Below the pieces are notes generated by a model that ran no database searches, was not told where the DNA came from, and saw nothing but the letters and a program-made list of their open reading frames with translations. From assembly GCA_030601305.1 (NCBI GenBank), contig JAUVTV010000002.1, positions 1-44,656 of the forward strand: a stretch of 44,656 bases of DNA. Direction: 5' to 3'. This document shows, one piece after another, positions 34,355 through 43,846 of this stretch (position 1 is its first letter; each line of letters starts with the position of its first letter). Source of the DNA: Candidatus Eiseniibacteriota bacterium (lineage in GTDB: Bacteria > Eisenbacteria > RBG-16-71-46 > CAIMUX01 > WJJG01). The position numbers and the translations under genes are program-made.

Positions 34355-35647
34355 CTATTTCGAACGGATCGCCTCGATGGGATCCAGACGGGAAGCCTTC
34401 CATGCAGGGTATAGCGTTGACAGGGTGGCAATTACAAGGACAGATCCAACGATGACGCCCACATCGGTCCACTCGACCCTGACCGGCAGGGTGTCGATGA
34501 AATAGACGTCCTCCGGGAGGCGGATAAACCGGTAGCGCTCCAGGAGGTGGCAAAGCAGGAGCCCCACGCCCGTGCCGAGCAGGGTGCCGCTCAGCGCCAT
34601 CACCCACCCCTCCAGCACGAAAATGCGCAGGATCCCGCCCGAGGTCACCCCCATGGCCTTCAGGATCCCGATCTCCGAACGCTTCTCCATCACCAGCATG
34701 ATCAGCGAGGTCGCGATGCTGAAACCGGCCACCAGAACGATCATCGTCAGGATCACGAACATGGCCTGCTTCTCCATACGCATCCAGATGAAGAGGTTCT
34801 CGTTGAGATCGATCCAGTTGTTCGCCCGAAAGGGAAACCCTCCCAGCATGGCCACGATCTCGCGCCCCACGCGGGGCGCCTGGTCGAGATCCGCCACCCG
34901 GATCTCCAGCCCGGTGACGCGATCCTCCAGGCCGAAGAACGACTGCCCGTCGGCGAGGTGGATGAAGGCGAGCGACGCGTCGAACTCGTACATCCCCGAG
35001 TCGAAGATTCCCACCAGGCGAAAGCGGCGCATGCGCGGGACGAAGCCCAGCGGCGTGCGGCGCGACTCGGCGGGGCTCACCAGCAGCAGTTCGTCGCCCG
35101 GAACGAGACCCAGGTTGTCGGCGATGTGCTTGCCGAGAACGATGCCCGGCGCCTCCTCGCCCCGGCGCGCGAGGCCGGTCTCACCCTCGGCGAACTGGAT
35201 GTAGTCGGCCACGGCGGTGACGGCCCGCTCATCCGCCATGCGGATGCCCTTGATGATGGCACCCTCGGCGGCGTTTCCCGCAGACAGCATCGCCTTGCCA
35301 TAGACGAAAGGCGCGGTCGCCTCGACCTCCGGATGCTCGGCCACGCGTCTCTGCAGGCTGTCAGCGTGCGCGATGCCGCTGGCGCCGAAGCGCAGCAGGA
35401 TGACGTGCGCGTTGGTGCCGATGATGCGTTCCTTGACCTCCTTGTCGAACCCGCTCATGACCGCGAGAACCACGAGAAGCGCGCAGGTCCCCAGCGCCAT
35501 CCCGCCGGCGGCGGAAAAGGTCGACGCCGAGTGCAGCGCCGTCTCGCGCCGTCCCAGGAGAAACCGCAGGCCCACGAAACGGATCAGGTACCCCATGCCG
35601 CGGCGCGCTGTCGATGACGTGGCGTGCTCGCGCTTCAGCTCGTCCAT
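34355..35647 (-). CDS. lolC: Lipoprotein-releasing ABC transporter permease (LolC/LolE/LolF-type)
   Basis: An inner-membrane permease of 430 residues. One N-terminal TM helix (about 45-70) is followed by a large periplasmic domain and three C-terminal TM helices, ending with the signature ASRLDPIEAIRSK. ATG 35647 follows the purB stop by 7 nt with a GAGGGA site; the preceding ~224 track codons are an out-of-frame purB shadow. No second permease (LolE) is present, so a homodimeric LolF-like arrangement is possible. Confidence 0.9.
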   Translation of the reverse strand: MDELKREHATSSTARRGMGYLIRFVGLRFLLGRRETALHSASTFSAAGGMALGTCALLVVLAVMSGFDKEVKERIIGTNAHVILLRFGASGIAHADSLQRRVAEHPEVEATAPFVYGKAMLSAGNAAEGAIIKGIRMADERAVTAVADYIQFAEGETGLARRGEEAPGIVLGKHIADNLGLVPGDELLLVSPAESRRTPLGFVPRMRRFRLVGIFDSGMYEFDASLAFIHLADGQSFFGLEDRVTGLEIRVADLDQAPRVGREIVAMLGGFPFRANNWIDLNENLFIWMRMEKQAMFVILTMIVLVAGFSIATSLIMLVMEKRSEIGILKAMGVTSGGILRIFVLEGWVMALSGTLLGTGVGLLLCHLLERYRFIRLPEDVYFIDTLPVRVEWTDVGVIVGSVLVIATLSTLYPAWKASRLDPIEAIRSK

Positions 35648-35654
35648 CCGTCCC

Positions 35655-36974
35655 TCATGCGCGCATCTCTCGCGCCCAGTCGGTCGCGAGGACCCGGGCG
35701 AAGACGGGCCCGAGATGGGTGAAGAAACTCTGGAGGTCGAAGATGTCATCCAGGCGCCCCGCCTCCCGGAGAGCTGCCGCGCGCTCGTCGGCGGCCAGCA
35801 CTCCACGCAGCCCGCGCCTCGTGCGCCACGCTGCCTGGGCCGCGCTCTGGACGATCTCGTAGGCCTCCTCGCGGGATCCGAGCAGCTCGGTGAGCGCCAG
35901 CAGCGCCCGTTGCGAGTAGAACAGCTCGCCGGACGACCCGAGATTGGCCGCCATCCGCTCGGCGTCCACCTCCAAACCGCCGACCACGCGCTCGGTGAGG
36001 TGCAGGGCATAGTCGAGTCCGATGAACGCGTCAGGCAGGATGACGCGCTCGACGCTCGAGTGGCTGATGTCGCGTTCGTGCCACAGGGCGATGTTCTCGT
36101 ATGCCGGTATGAGGTGACTGCGCAGCAGGCGCGCGAGTCCGCAGATGCGCTCGCAGAGGATCGGATTGCGCTTGTGCGGCATGGCCGAGGAGCCCTTCTG
36201 CCCGCGGGCGAACGGCTCGTAGACCTCCGCGACCTCCGTACGCTGGAGATGGCGCACCTCGCTGGCGATCTTCTCCAGCGTCGCACCGGCGAGCGCGAGA
36301 ACGCCCAGCAGGTGCGCATGGCGATCGCGCTGCACGATCTGATTCGATACCGGCGCGGCCGCGAGTCCGAGGATCTCGCACGTGCGCGCCTCGACCGCCG
36401 GCGTCACGTGCGCGAAGGTGCCCACCGCGCCGGAGATCTTCCCGACGCGGACCTCCTCGCGTGCCCTCTGGAGTCGCACGTGCTGCCGCTCCATCTCGGC
36501 GAACCAGAGCAGGGTTTTCAGGCCGAAGGTGATCGGTTCGGCATGCACGCCGTGGGTGCGGCCGATCATCGGCGTCTCGCGATGCTGCTCGGAGAGTTGC
36601 CTGAGGAGCTTTCCCACGGTCGCGAGGCGCCCGTCGATGAGATCGCACGCCCGCACCAGCTGCAGCGCGAGCGCGGTGTCCAGGAGATCGGACGAGGTCA
36701 TCCCGCGGTGCAACCAGGTCTTCTCCGCACCCAAGTGCTCGCCGACGACGGTGAGAAACGCGATCACGTCGTGATGCACGGTCGCCTCGATCTCGTGGAT
36801 GCGCGCGATATCGAAGCGCGCGTGATCCCGCAGAGCAGCGGCGGTGCCGTGCGGGGCGCTTCCGAGGTCCTCCATCGCCTGCACTGCAGCGATCTCGACC
36901 TCGAGCCAGGTCCGGAAGCGGGTGGCATCGCTCCACAGGCTCCCCATCTCCGGCAGCGTGTAGCGTGCGATCAT
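35655..36974 (-). CDS. purB: Adenylosuccinate lyase
   Basis: Catalyses two steps in purine synthesis, forming AICAR and AMP. The signature GSSAMPHKRNP is near residue 270, and the catalytic His region is TSSDLLDTALALQL and GRTHGVHAEPITFGLK. The length of 439 is normal. The ATG is preceded by GGAAGGAAGAG. It lies between htrA (66-nt gap) and lolC (7 nt), with no metabolic link to these neighbours. Confidence 0.96.
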   Translation of the reverse strand: MIARYTLPEMGSLWSDATRFRTWLEVEIAAVQAMEDLGSAPHGTAAALRDHARFDIARIHEIEATVHHDVIAFLTVVGEHLGAEKTWLHRGMTSSDLLDTALALQLVRACDLIDGRLATVGKLLRQLSEQHRETPMIGRTHGVHAEPITFGLKTLLWFAEMERQHVRLQRAREEVRVGKISGAVGTFAHVTPAVEARTCEILGLAAAPVSNQIVQRDRHAHLLGVLALAGATLEKIASEVRHLQRTEVAEVYEPFARGQKGSSAMPHKRNPILCERICGLARLLRSHLIPAYENIALWHERDISHSSVERVILPDAFIGLDYALHLTERVVGGLEVDAERMAANLGSSGELFYSQRALLALTELLGSREEAYEIVQSAAQAAWRTRRGLRGVLAADERAAALREAGRLDDIFDLQSFFTHLGPVFARVLATDWAREMRA

Positions 36975-37040
36975 GCGGTTTCTCTTCCTTCCATCGTACC
37001 GTGGGGGGAACGGTGCGCGTCCCGCGGCCGGATCGACAGC

Positions 37041-38366
37041 CTAGTCCTGGGGCATCTCCTGCAGGAGGATCTCCGTCTCCCACAGTTCCCCATCCCGCTC
37101 AAGGATGAGCGTGATCGAATCGCCGATCGTGGCCCCGAAGATCAGATGCTGAGCCTCACTGGCCTGCGAAACGAGTTGCCCATTGACCTGGCGTATGATG
37201 TCACCCACCTGAATCCCGGCCTCGGTCGCCGGGCTGCTTTCGTCGATCCCCCACACTAGGAGCCCGTGCCGATCGCGGATGCGGAAGTAGTTGGCCACCG
37301 CCTGAGTGATTTCCTGCACGCGAATCCCGATCCACACCTGGCGCACGCGCCCGTGCTCGAGGATCTCGCGCACGACACGGATGACCGTGTCGATCGGAAT
37401 CGCGAAACCGATCCCCAGATTGCCGCCGTCGGTCGTGAAGATGAACGTGTTGATGCCGATGACCTCTCCCAGCGAGTTGACCAGCGGCCCGCCGCTGTTC
37501 CCCGGGTTGATGGAGGCATCGGTTTGGATCATGTCCTTGTAGATGGCCTCGGTCTCGCCGCCCGACTTGATGTCGCGGTTCGTGGCACTGATCACCCCCG
37601 CGGTCACCGTGGGTTGGAAATCGTTCAGCAGGAACCCGAACGGATTCCCCAACGCAATGGCCCACTCCCCGACCATGAGTTCCCGACCCTCACTGATCGG
37701 CGCCACCTGCAGATCTTCGCCCTCGATCTTCAGCACACCCAGATCGTAGGCGCTGTCGGCCCCCAGGAGGGTCGCATCGAACGTGCGGCCGTCGGGCAGG
37801 GTGACCTTGATCTCCTTCGCATCGCGCACGACGTGCTCGTTGGTCACCACGATGCCGCGCGAATCGATGATCAGCCCGGAGCCCAGGTTGGAGACCTCCT
37901 GACCGTAGATGCGTCCCGGGAAGAAGTTGCTGAAGAAGCGGTCGAAGGGATCCCGGCCGCGGGCGAAGGGATTCGAGCGCACCAGGCGAATCTGGGTGAC
38001 ACTGACGGAGACGACCGCCGGACCGACGCGCTCCGCGGCGCGTACCAGCGCCGAGCGCCGGGCGGGCTCCGGATCGGATGCGGCCGGCGATCCCGAGCCT
38101 GCGGGCGTCGGCAGCGCAACATCCGGGAGTCCGGCTCCGGTGGAGCCAGTGTCGGCGGCGGGTCCCGTCAACGGCTCGCCCTGGTCAGAGGGGAGCTCCG
38201 CGATCGGTCGTCCGCCGCCGCCCGCGGGTGACTCCGGGGATCCCCCCCGCCAGAGCCGGTGGACGGCGATGCCGCCCAAGACGACCCCGACCACGAAGAC
38301 CGACAGGACCAGGGCCGCCCGGACCCCCCCCGAAGATCGCCTTGTCTGCTCAAGGTCCTGCTGCAC
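37041..38366 (-). CDS. htrA: HtrA/DegS-type periplasmic serine protease
   Basis: A trypsin-like protease in envelope quality control. An N-terminal TM anchor (VRAALVLSVFVVGVVLGGIAV) is followed by a ~70-residue Gly/Pro/Ala-rich linker. The catalytic triad is His in NEHVV, Asp in AYDLGVLKIEG and Ser in NPGNSGGPLVN. There is a single C-terminal PDZ domain (about residues 335-435). One PDZ plus an anchor resembles DegS rather than two-PDZ DegP. The GTG start has a strong GGGGGAGG site. It may act with BamA and Skp on misfolded outer-membrane proteins. Confidence 0.93.
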   Translation of the reverse strand: MQQDLEQTRRSSGGVRAALVLSVFVVGVVLGGIAVHRLWRGGSPESPAGGGGRPIAELPSDQGEPLTGPAADTGSTGAGLPDVALPTPAGSGSPAASDPEPARRSALVRAAERVGPAVVSVSVTQIRLVRSNPFARGRDPFDRFFSNFFPGRIYGQEVSNLGSGLIIDSRGIVVTNEHVVRDAKEIKVTLPDGRTFDATLLGADSAYDLGVLKIEGEDLQVAPISEGRELMVGEWAIALGNPFGFLLNDFQPTVTAGVISATNRDIKSGGETEAIYKDMIQTDASINPGNSGGPLVNSLGEVIGINTFIFTTDGGNLGIGFAIPIDTVIRVVREILEHGRVRQVWIGIRVQEITQAVANYFRIRDRHGLLVWGIDESSPATEAGIQVGDIIRQVNGQLVSQASEAQHLIFGATIGDSITLILERDGELWETEILLQEMPQD

Positions 38367-38409
38367 GCGTCGCCTCCCCCTGGTAGCGGCCAGAAGTTGT
38401 GTCGCGGAC

Positions 38410-39057
38410 TCACTCCTTGCGGACGGCCTTCCAGTCGTCCAGGAAACGCTGGATGCCGACGTCGGTCAGCGGATGACAGAACATCAATGCGAGCACGCCC
38501 GTGGGCACCGTAGCCACATCGGCGCCCATGAGCGCCGCCTGGACGACGTGCTGCGGGTGGCGCACGCTCGCCACCAGGACCTCCGTCGTGAAATCGTAGT
38601 TGGCGTAGACCTCGAGGATCTCCTCGACGACGTCCATGCCGTCGTGCCCGGCGTCGTCCAGGCGACCGACGAAGGGACTGACGAACCGCGCCCCCGCCTT
38701 GGCCGCCAGGAGGGCCTGGTTGGCGCTGAAGACGAGCGTGACGTTGGTGTCGATCTCCGCAGACTTCAGTACGGAGACGGCGCGCATCCCGTCCGGAGTC
38801 ATCGGAATCTTCACGATCACGTTGGGCGCGATCGCCGACAGCTCGCGGCCCTCGCGGACCATCCCCTCCCAGTCCTCGGCGAGCACTTCGGCGCTGATCG
38901 GCCCGGGAACCATCTTGCAGATATCCGCGATCACCTCGTGATAGGGCGCATCGGCGGCCTTGAGCAGGGTGGGATTCGTCGTCACCCCGTCCACGATTCC
39001 CAGCGCTGCCATGCGCCGAATCTCGTCCCGAATCGCCGTGTCGAGAAAGATCTTCAT
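38410..39057 (-). CDS. fsa: Transaldolase / fructose-6-phosphate aldolase (Fsa/TalC-type)
   Basis: A 215-residue TIM-barrel class I aldolase. MKIFLDTA at the N-terminus, the VTTNPTL segment, the Schiff-base Lys in [12 protein letters not shown] and [11 protein letters not shown] are typical of the small transaldolase subfamily. Members act either as transaldolase in the pentose phosphate pathway or as fructose-6-phosphate aldolase; sequence alone does not settle which. The ATG is preceded by GGGAGG. Confidence 0.92.
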   Translation of the reverse strand: MKIFLDTAIRDEIRRMAALGIVDGVTTNPTLLKAADAPYHEVIADICKMVPGPISAEVLAEDWEGMVREGRELSAIAPNVIVKIPMTPDGMRAVSVLKSAEIDTNVTLVFSANQALLAAKAGARFVSPFVGRLDDAGHDGMDVVEEILEVYANYDFTTEVLVASVRHPQHVVQAALMGADVATVPTGVLALMFCHPLTDVGIQRFLDDWKAVRKE

Positions 39058-39149
39058 GTCGCCTCCCGCGTTTCGCCTCCGGCCGCGTAACTGTAAGCGC
39101 CGCAGTCAAGTCGTGGTCGCCGACGGCCTCCCCCGTCCGCGATCCGGGA

Positions 39150-39938
39150 CTATACCACACGCCTCGGAGGCAGGCAACCGGGCCCCCAGGCCGGCGCCTG
39201 CGGCCCCGCCGCGGAGACCACCGAGACCAGGTACAGGCCGCTTGCGCGAGCGACCCGTTCCCCCCGCCGTTCCGGGGATTGCAGGGCCGCAGCGAAGGTG
39301 TCCGGGTCCTCGCCCCCTCCTCCGATCTCGAGGCAGCGGCCCACGATGCAGCGCACCATGCGGTACAGGAAGCGCACGGCCCCAATACGAAAGACCAGGC
39401 CTCGTTCCCACGGTTCCCAGCGTGCGTAGAAAACGTGAGACCGGGTGCCCTCCTCGTCGGGTGTGCGGCAACTGAACGCGGCGAAGTCGTGCTCCCCGAC
39501 CAGGTAAGCCGCCGCCCTGTTCATCGGCTCAATCTCGGGGAACCGCCGCGGGCGCACCGCACGTCCGGCCCACAGCGCCGAGGGTCCGCGCATCAGGAAA
39601 TACGCGTAGTGTCGCCCGCGGGCGCTGTGACGGGCGTGGAAGTCGGGACCGACCTCCGCGGCCTCCGTCACGGCGACATCCCTGCCGGTGAGCGCGTTCG
39701 CGCCACGGACGATTCGTTCGAGGCCCAGTCCCGAGGTCGACCGAAAGTTCGCCACCTGTCCCAGGGCATGGACGCCGCTGTCGGTGCGGCCGGCCGCGGA
39801 CAGCGTGACCGGATGCCGCAGGACGGTCGCGAGGGCCTGCTCCAGGTCGCCCTGCACGGTTCGCTGATCGGGCTGCTTCTGCCAGCCGCAGAAGCGCGTC
39901 CCGTCGTACTCGACGGTCAGCTTGATGTTGCGCGCCAT
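39150..39938 (-). CDS. truA: tRNA pseudouridine synthase A
   Basis: Makes pseudouridine at positions 38-40 of tRNA anticodon arms. The catalytic Asp lies in AAGRTDSGVHALGQVANF. VEYDGTRFCGWQ is at the N-terminus, and FLYRMVRCIVG is the conserved C-terminal motif. ATG 39938 (MARNIKLTVEYDG) gives 262 residues; the 85 upstream track codons overlap the methyltransferase gene in another frame. It overlaps the end of that gene by 22 nt. Confidence 0.94.
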   Translation of the reverse strand: MARNIKLTVEYDGTRFCGWQKQPDQRTVQGDLEQALATVLRHPVTLSAAGRTDSGVHALGQVANFRSTSGLGLERIVRGANALTGRDVAVTEAAEVGPDFHARHSARGRHYAYFLMRGPSALWAGRAVRPRRFPEIEPMNRAAAYLVGEHDFAAFSCRTPDEEGTRSHVFYARWEPWERGLVFRIGAVRFLYRMVRCIVGRCLEIGGGGEDPDTFAAALQSPERRGERVARASGLYLVSVVSAAGPQAPAWGPGCLPPRRVV

Positions 39939-40576
39939 GGACTCGTTCCGCTCATCTGCAGTTCCGACCGCGAGCGGCACAGCGCCAGCATGAGGAAATA
40001 GCGCTGACCGGGCCGCCAGAGCTCGATCGTCACACCCTTCTGTCCGAAGAGGGTGACCTCGAAGCGCGGCTTGAGCATCGCTTCCAGCTCCGCACGATTC
40101 AGCTGGAAGAAGTGAAACGGCTGGGAAGAGGGCACCGCGCGCCCCCTTCCCAAGGGTGTCGATACCAGAAGTCGCCCCCCCGGCGCCAGACAATGATCCA
40201 GACGGCGCAGCAGGAGCTCGGGCTGCGGAAGATGCTCGAGCACCTCCAGACAGGCGATTCCGTCAAAGAGACCGAGGCGCGCGAGCGCGGGTGCCAGCAG
40301 ATCCCCCCGCAGATGACGCACGTTCGGGGCCGCGTAGAAGCGCTTCCCCCAGCGGATCGCCCGCATGTCGCGATCGACGGCCACCACCTCGCGGATCTCC
40401 GGCTGCGCGGCGAGCATCAGCGCGCCGTAGCCGGTGCCGCTGCCGGCATCCAGCACGCGGCCGCGCAAGAGCTCTCCGGCCAGCACGTAGCGCGCCACGT
40501 GCTCGCGGAGCAATCCGTTGGAGGCCGGCAGGCGCATCGGCTCGATGCGCTCGATGGTCCAGGGATCTCGCGGCAT
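39917..40576 (-). CDS. Class I SAM-dependent methyltransferase
   Basis: A 219-residue soluble methyltransferase. The SAM loop VLDAGSGTGYGALML (about 41-55), VVAVDRDM, FDGIACLEVLEHLPQP and PGGRLLVSTPLG are the classical Rossmann methyltransferase motifs (Methyltransf_11-like). The C-terminus (FHFFQLNRAELEAML, FGQKGVTIEL) resembles methyltransferases acting on small molecules or glycans. The substrate is unknown. It lies between the rlmI-like gene (18-nt gap) and truA. Confidence 0.82.
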   Translation of the reverse strand: MPRDPWTIERIEPMRLPASNGLLREHVARYVLAGELLRGRVLDAGSGTGYGALMLAAQPEIREVVAVDRDMRAIRWGKRFYAAPNVRHLRGDLLAPALARLGLFDGIACLEVLEHLPQPELLLRRLDHCLAPGGRLLVSTPLGRGRAVPSSQPFHFFQLNRAELEAMLKPRFEVTLFGQKGVTIELWRPGQRYFLMLALCRSRSELQMSGTSPWRATSS

Positions 40577-40594
40577 CTTGCCCGCCTCGTCGAG

Positions 40595-41833
40595 TTACGA
40601 TGCGGCCAGCGAACGCAGCAGGTAGCCCTTCAGGTATTCGCCCTGCGGGTGATCCAGGTGGACCGGATGATCCGGCCCCGCCCCGAGTCGCTGGAGCCAT
40701 TGGAGCGACACCTGGGCGTCGAGCGAGGCCCCGAAGACGATCTTCTGGAACAGGTCCGCTCCGACGTGCTGCGAGCAGGAGAACGTGGCGAGATAGCCGC
40801 CCGGAGCCAGTCGCTTCATCGCCCACAGGTTGATGTCCTTGTAGGCCCGTGCGGCGCGCGCCACGTGGGTATGTTGCTTGGCGAAGGCCGGCGGGTCCAG
40901 GACGATGACATCGAAGCGTTCCTCGACCGCGCGCAGGTAATCGCCGGCCCGTTCCCGAACCACCCGCAGGCCCTTCCCCGGGAGACCGTTGAGATTCCAG
41001 TTCTCTTGGGCCAAGGCCAGCGCCGGCGCGGACGTCTCCACACAGGTCACCTCTCGCGCCCCGCGCGCCCCCGCCCACACCGCGAAGGCCCCCGTGTAGG
41101 CGAAGGCGTTCAGCATCCGCCCATCGCGGGAGAGCGCTGCGATACGACTGCGGTTCTCGCGCTGATCGAGATAGAACCCGGTCTTCTGTCCTGCCGCCAG
41201 ATCCACGCGGAAGCGCAGGCCACCCTCGCGCACCTCGACGGGCCCGGCCGGCGCATGGCCGTGCAGCGTGCCGTCTTTGCGCACCAGGTTGGCGTCACTG
41301 CGCGCCCGCTGGCTCCGGTCCAGGATGGAGTGACCGGGGAAGACCGCCTGCAAGGCCGCGAGCCAGAGCGCATCCAGACGCGACATGCCGAGGGCCGTGC
41401 ACTGGACGACGAGGGCGTCCGCATAGCGATCGATGATCAGACCGGGCAGTCCGTCGCCCTCGGCGTTCAGCAGACGATAGGCATTCGTATCTCGCGGCAC
41501 GACGCGCTCGCGCAGCGCGCCGGCACGACGCAGGGCGCCGGCAAACCAATCCACATCGATGGGACCCGCATCCCAGCGCAACATGCGCAGGGCGAGTTGC
41601 GCTCCCGGGTTGACGATCGCGACGCCCAGCTGCCGCCCGTCGGCGCCATGCACCGCACCCAAGCCGCCCGGCCTGGCCGTGTCCCGCTCTTCCAGTCGCT
41701 CGATCGCCCCCGCGAAAACCCAGGGATGCCGGCGCAGCACCGAGCGCTCACGCCCTGGACGCAGGTGGACCACGTAGTCGATCTTACGGGCGGCGGTTCC
41801 ATCCGAAAGCGCGTTGTTCTCAGACATCTTCAT
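40595..41833 (-). CDS. rlmI: RlmI-family rRNA (cytosine-5) methyltransferase
   Basis: The 412-residue protein resembles RlmI/YccW, which methylates C1962 of 23S rRNA. An N-terminal PUA-like domain (RRHPWVFAGAIE) precedes an EEHEE region with GLPGLIIDRYADALV and the Rossmann core LNAFAYTGAFAVWA. VIVLDPPAFAK and LATFSCSQHV contain the catalytic-type Pro-Pro and Cys. The ATG overlaps the lnt stop as ATGA, so the track start at 42253 is rejected. The exact target base is assumed from the family. Confidence 0.88.
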   Translation of the reverse strand: MKMSENNALSDGTAARKIDYVVHLRPGRERSVLRRHPWVFAGAIERLEERDTARPGGLGAVHGADGRQLGVAIVNPGAQLALRMLRWDAGPIDVDWFAGALRRAGALRERVVPRDTNAYRLLNAEGDGLPGLIIDRYADALVVQCTALGMSRLDALWLAALQAVFPGHSILDRSQRARSDANLVRKDGTLHGHAPAGPVEVREGGLRFRVDLAAGQKTGFYLDQRENRSRIAALSRDGRMLNAFAYTGAFAVWAGARGAREVTCVETSAPALALAQENWNLNGLPGKGLRVVRERAGDYLRAVEERFDVIVLDPPAFAKQHTHVARAARAYKDINLWAMKRLAPGGYLATFSCSQHVGADLFQKIVFGASLDAQVSLQWLQRLGAGPDHPVHLDHPQGEYLKGYLLRSLAAS

Positions 41834-43464
41834 TCCTCGTTGGCCGGGTCTTTTCCCGGTCGTTTGCGGAAACCCAGTTTCCGTACACCCCCCCACAGAA
41901 CGGCAAGCAGGAGCGCGACGGTGAGCCACCGGATCTCCCAGTCGGGGTGACGCGCGGCGAAGCTTCCGCTTCCCAGCGGCACGGTGGCGACGAAGCTTTC
42001 GCGCGCAAAGAGGCTCGTCTCGTGGAACACGCGGCCCCATGGGTCGACGACGAAGCTGATCCCCGTATTCGCGCAGCGCACCAGGCTCACGCGATTCTCG
42101 ACGGCGCGCAAGACGGACATGTCCGCGTGCTGTGCGGGCCCGGCGCTGCGCCCGAACCAGAAGTCGTTGGTCAGAAGCACCAACAGGTCGGCGCCGGCGC
42201 GGACGAAATCGCGCGCGAGATCGGGGAACGCCGACTCGAAACAGATCAGGCAACCGATGCGTGCCCCGCCGGCCTCGAGGATCACCGGCCCTTCCCCGGG
42301 ATAGAAGTTGGACTGACCGAAATCGATCTTGCCCAGCCAGGGCGCGATTTTCTGCAGCGGCATGCGTTCGCTGAACGGCACGAGGCGCATCTTGCGTTGC
42401 ACCGGCGACTGCCTTCCCCCCGGGTACAGGATCAACGCCGAGTTGTGCGCCACCCAGGTGCGCTCCTCGTTCGAGAGAACCCAGTAGGCCTCCTGCGTGC
42501 CCACGAGGAACGGTGTCTCGAGCGAGTCGACCATGGCCTCCACGCGGGGCAGCACGCCCCGATCGCTCAGCAGGCGCAGCGGGAAGACGGTCTCGGGCCA
42601 GATGAAGAGATCAAACCCACCCCCGTCCGCCGCCTGGCGGGCCGCATCCTCCCCGTGGGCGAGAACCGTGCGAATGACCTCTTCACGCCGGTGCCGCTTC
42701 CACTTGATCCTGCGCCGGATGTCCGGCTGTACGACGAGGGTGCGGATCGTCTCTTGGCCGGGTTCGAGCTCGCCCGGGCGATGCCGGGCGAGCACCCCCT
42801 CACCGTAGATCCAGAGCCCGGCGACGAGCAGGGCGGCCGCGGCGAGCAGCGGGCCCTTGCTGCGCAAACCCGCGACGACAAGTCCGTTGACGAGCAGAAC
42901 GACGAAGACGAGCCCCCAGAAACCCCAGAAGGGCGTCGTCTGGAGCAGTGGCGGCACGGGTGCCAGCGCGAAGGCGGCCGTGCCCCACGGAAAGCCCAGC
43001 GGCCCGAGGGAGCGCAGCCACTCGACGAGGGCGGTGACGAGCGGCAGGAGGAGCACCCCGTCCAGGCGGCTCCACCGGGCGAGCAGCGTCGCGAAGAGAA
43101 GCGCGGCACCGAAAAAGATCCCCAGATAGAGGCCGATCAGCAGCAAGGAGGGGATCATGAGGCCCGGGATGGTGACCTCCTCGTTGGACAGCGCGAGCAG
43201 CCAGTGGAGCATGGCGGGGAAGGCCACGAAGCCCATCAGCCACCCGCGCAGGAAGATCTGCCGCCATCCGGCTCGCTGCCCTCCGTCCCGCAGATCCCCA
43301 TCGATGGACAGCCAGAGGGGCACCCAGGCGACGAAGACGAGCGGCCACAGTCGCCAGGGCGGGAAGGCCAGGGCGAGCAGGAGGCCGCTCAGGACCGAGG
43401 CCAGCAGCCGGTAGCGCCGGCCGCGCGGGCCGCGACCCTCACCACCGCCAGAGGTCAGGGGCAT
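41830..43464 (-). CDS. lnt: Apolipoprotein N-acyltransferase
   Basis: Adds the third acyl chain to lipoproteins at the inner membrane. Six or more TM helices occupy residues ~17-220. The nitrilase-like periplasmic domain carries the Glu-Lys-Cys triad in FIWPETVFP, MRLVPFSERMP and CLICFESAFP. A last TM helix is near the C-terminus. ATG 43464 (MPLTSGGGEG) gives 544 residues; the upstream 59 track codons are dropped. It heads the long minus-strand run and is divergent from rpsT. With lolC and lolD it completes much of the lipoprotein export path. Confidence 0.93.
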   Translation of the reverse strand: MPLTSGGGEGRGPRGRRYRLLASVLSGLLLALAFPPWRLWPLVFVAWVPLWLSIDGDLRDGGQRAGWRQIFLRGWLMGFVAFPAMLHWLLALSNEEVTIPGLMIPSLLLIGLYLGIFFGAALLFATLLARWSRLDGVLLLPLVTALVEWLRSLGPLGFPWGTAAFALAPVPPLLQTTPFWGFWGLVFVVLLVNGLVVAGLRSKGPLLAAAALLVAGLWIYGEGVLARHRPGELEPGQETIRTLVVQPDIRRRIKWKRHRREEVIRTVLAHGEDAARQAADGGGFDLFIWPETVFPLRLLSDRGVLPRVEAMVDSLETPFLVGTQEAYWVLSNEERTWVAHNSALILYPGGRQSPVQRKMRLVPFSERMPLQKIAPWLGKIDFGQSNFYPGEGPVILEAGGARIGCLICFESAFPDLARDFVRAGADLLVLLTNDFWFGRSAGPAQHADMSVLRAVENRVSLVRCANTGISFVVDPWGRVFHETSLFARESFVATVPLGSGSFAARHPDWEIRWLTVALLLAVLWGGVRKLGFRKRPGKDPANEE

Positions 43465-43493
43465 TGACGCACGGGCCTCCCTGCTGGTAACCT
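43464..43493 (+). promoter_or_regulatory. Weak candidate promoter of rpsT
   Basis: TTGACG followed after 18 nt by TAACCT on the plus strand, in the 115-nt gap shared with divergent lnt. The -10 match is poor, and the -35 overlaps the lnt start codon. Confidence 0.25.
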
Positions 43494-43579
43494 GATTGGC
43501 CTGTTTGTCGTCGCCGATCTTCGGGCCGCTTGCGGTCCACATCCTCGACGGGCGACGGAGCGAAAGGAGCGAAGGAAGC

Positions 43580-43846
43580 ATGCCACAGCACAAGTCCGCG
43601 GGGAAGAGAATGCGCACCAGCGCCAAGCAGCGCGAGCGCAATCGAGCGGTGAGATCCCATGTGCGCGCCGCGATCCGGCGTTATCGTGAAGCGGCGCCGG
43701 CCGAGAAGGAAGCGCTGCTCCCCGAGACCACCTCCCTCATCGACAATGCGGTCCGCAAAGGTGTCTTGAAGGAGAACACCGCCAACCGCACGAAGTCGCG
43801 TCTGGTCAAGCTGCTCCAGAGGCAGCAGGCCGCACCTCAGGGGTAG
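43580..43846 (+). CDS. rpsT: 30S ribosomal protein S20
   Basis: A small basic protein of 88 residues that binds 16S rRNA. MPQHKSAGKRMRTSAKQRERNR at the start and the paired helices with IDNAVRKGVLKENTANRTKSRL match S20. ATG 43580 follows GAAGGAAGC; the 28 upstream codons of the track ORF are intergenic. It is a single gene convergent with dapF, and the hairpin element begins within its stop codon. Confidence 0.95.
   Translation: MPQHKSAGKRMRTSAKQRERNRAVRSHVRAAIRRYREAAPAEKEALLPETTSLIDNAVRKGVLKENTANRTKSRLVKLLQRQQAAPQG

Noticed and set aside
35648-36319. N-terminal 224 residues of the track ORF containing lolC
   Set aside because: Out-of-frame reading of purB; lolC has a good ATG and ribosome binding site right after the purB stop.
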